Shown here one piece after another: positions 63,984 through 64,000 of a DNA stretch of 64,000 bases. The stretch is from NCBI RefSeq assembly GCF_020089865.1, contig NZ_JAIRBM010000004.1, positions 248,001 to 312,000 on the forward strand. Direction: 5' to 3'. The DNA comes from Microvirga puerhi (GTDB lineage Bacteria; Pseudomonadota; Alphaproteobacteria; Rhizobiales; Beijerinckiaceae). The number at the start of each line of letters is the position of its first letter. Within the stretch, counting starts at the first letter, position 1. The translations under genes and the position numbers were made by a program. The notes beneath the pieces are model-generated. The model worked only from the letters and a program-made list of their open reading frames with translations, ran no database searches and was not told the origin of the DNA.

Positions 63984-64000
63984 CCACAGACGCGATGGCT

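Overview
The window looks like a chromosomal segment of a high-GC alphaproteobacterium of the order Hyphomicrobiales (Rhizobiales), most likely near Microvirga, Methylobacterium or Bosea. This is inferred from gene families: HisZ beside HisG, two phasins, a DUF1127 peptide, a DUF2076 protein, a PdhS-like histidine kinase, an Omp25-type porin-like protein, a CIRCE element before groESL, and two dispersed intergenic palindromes of kinds common in this order. No rRNA, tRNA, CRISPR array or complete insertion sequence was found.

Layout. 1-1.7 kb: arsenic operon on the minus strand (arsR, an arsC fused to an acetyltransferase, acr3 cut by the window edge). 2-7 kb: hisS, a Lys/Ala-rich protein, hisZ-hisG and a META-domain secreted protein. 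7-8.1 kb: an AT-rich island with a HEPN-like gene and a converging gene remnant. 8.1-14.4 kb: a BacA/YddA-type ABC exporter, the methionine importer metNIQ and an orphan periplasmic binding protein. 14.4-17.3 kb: a two-gene redox unit (membrane/2Fe-2S/class III cyclase plus a cysteine-rich flavoprotein). 17.4-20.5 kb: otsA and cardiolipin synthase. 20.7-21.5 kb: a frameshifted RTX-type gene. 21.5-23.7 kb: groES-groEL under CIRCE, with a duplicated groEL tail. 23.8-32.7 kb: mixed housekeeping genes (DMT exporter, L,D-transpeptidase, SMR pump, YdeI-like, DUF2076, chemoreceptor, Nudix, aquaporin, CBS protein). 33-39.2 kb: a coiled-coil protein and the glycolate oxidase operon glcD-glcE-DUF2585-glcF. 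39.4-40.6 kb: cytochrome c plus lutA. 40.7-50.2 kb: BASS transporter, DUF1127, RND efflux pair, ampC/ampR and an anion transporter. 50.3-52.4 kb: lutB-lutC. 52.4-55.2 kb: an AT-rich membrane gene, a glycolipid-binding-like protein, bfd, bfr and a DUF3828 protein. 55.2-61.4 kb: histidine kinase, GNAT and a Pat-type acyl-CoA ligase/acetyltransferase. 61.5-64 kb: two phasins, Nudix and an outer-membrane protein.

How the genes connect. The glc operon, cytochrome c/lutA and lutBC together give oxidation of the 2-hydroxy acids glycolate and lactate, with the Lut complex split over two loci about 10 kb apart. bfd/bfr form an iron storage and release pair behind a possible iron-responsive dyad. The phasins coat polyhydroxyalkanoate granules, behind a tandem TGCA-rich repeat that may bind PhaR. 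ampC/ampR next to an RND pump form a resistance cluster.

The least explained items are the HEPN-like AT-rich island, the cyclase/flavoprotein redox pair, the DUF2585 protein inside the glycolate oxidase operon, and a leftward terminator near 63.0 kb with no gene behind it. I did not find a clear new multi-gene defence system. Motif, length and spacing statements were read by eye; no database search was possible.
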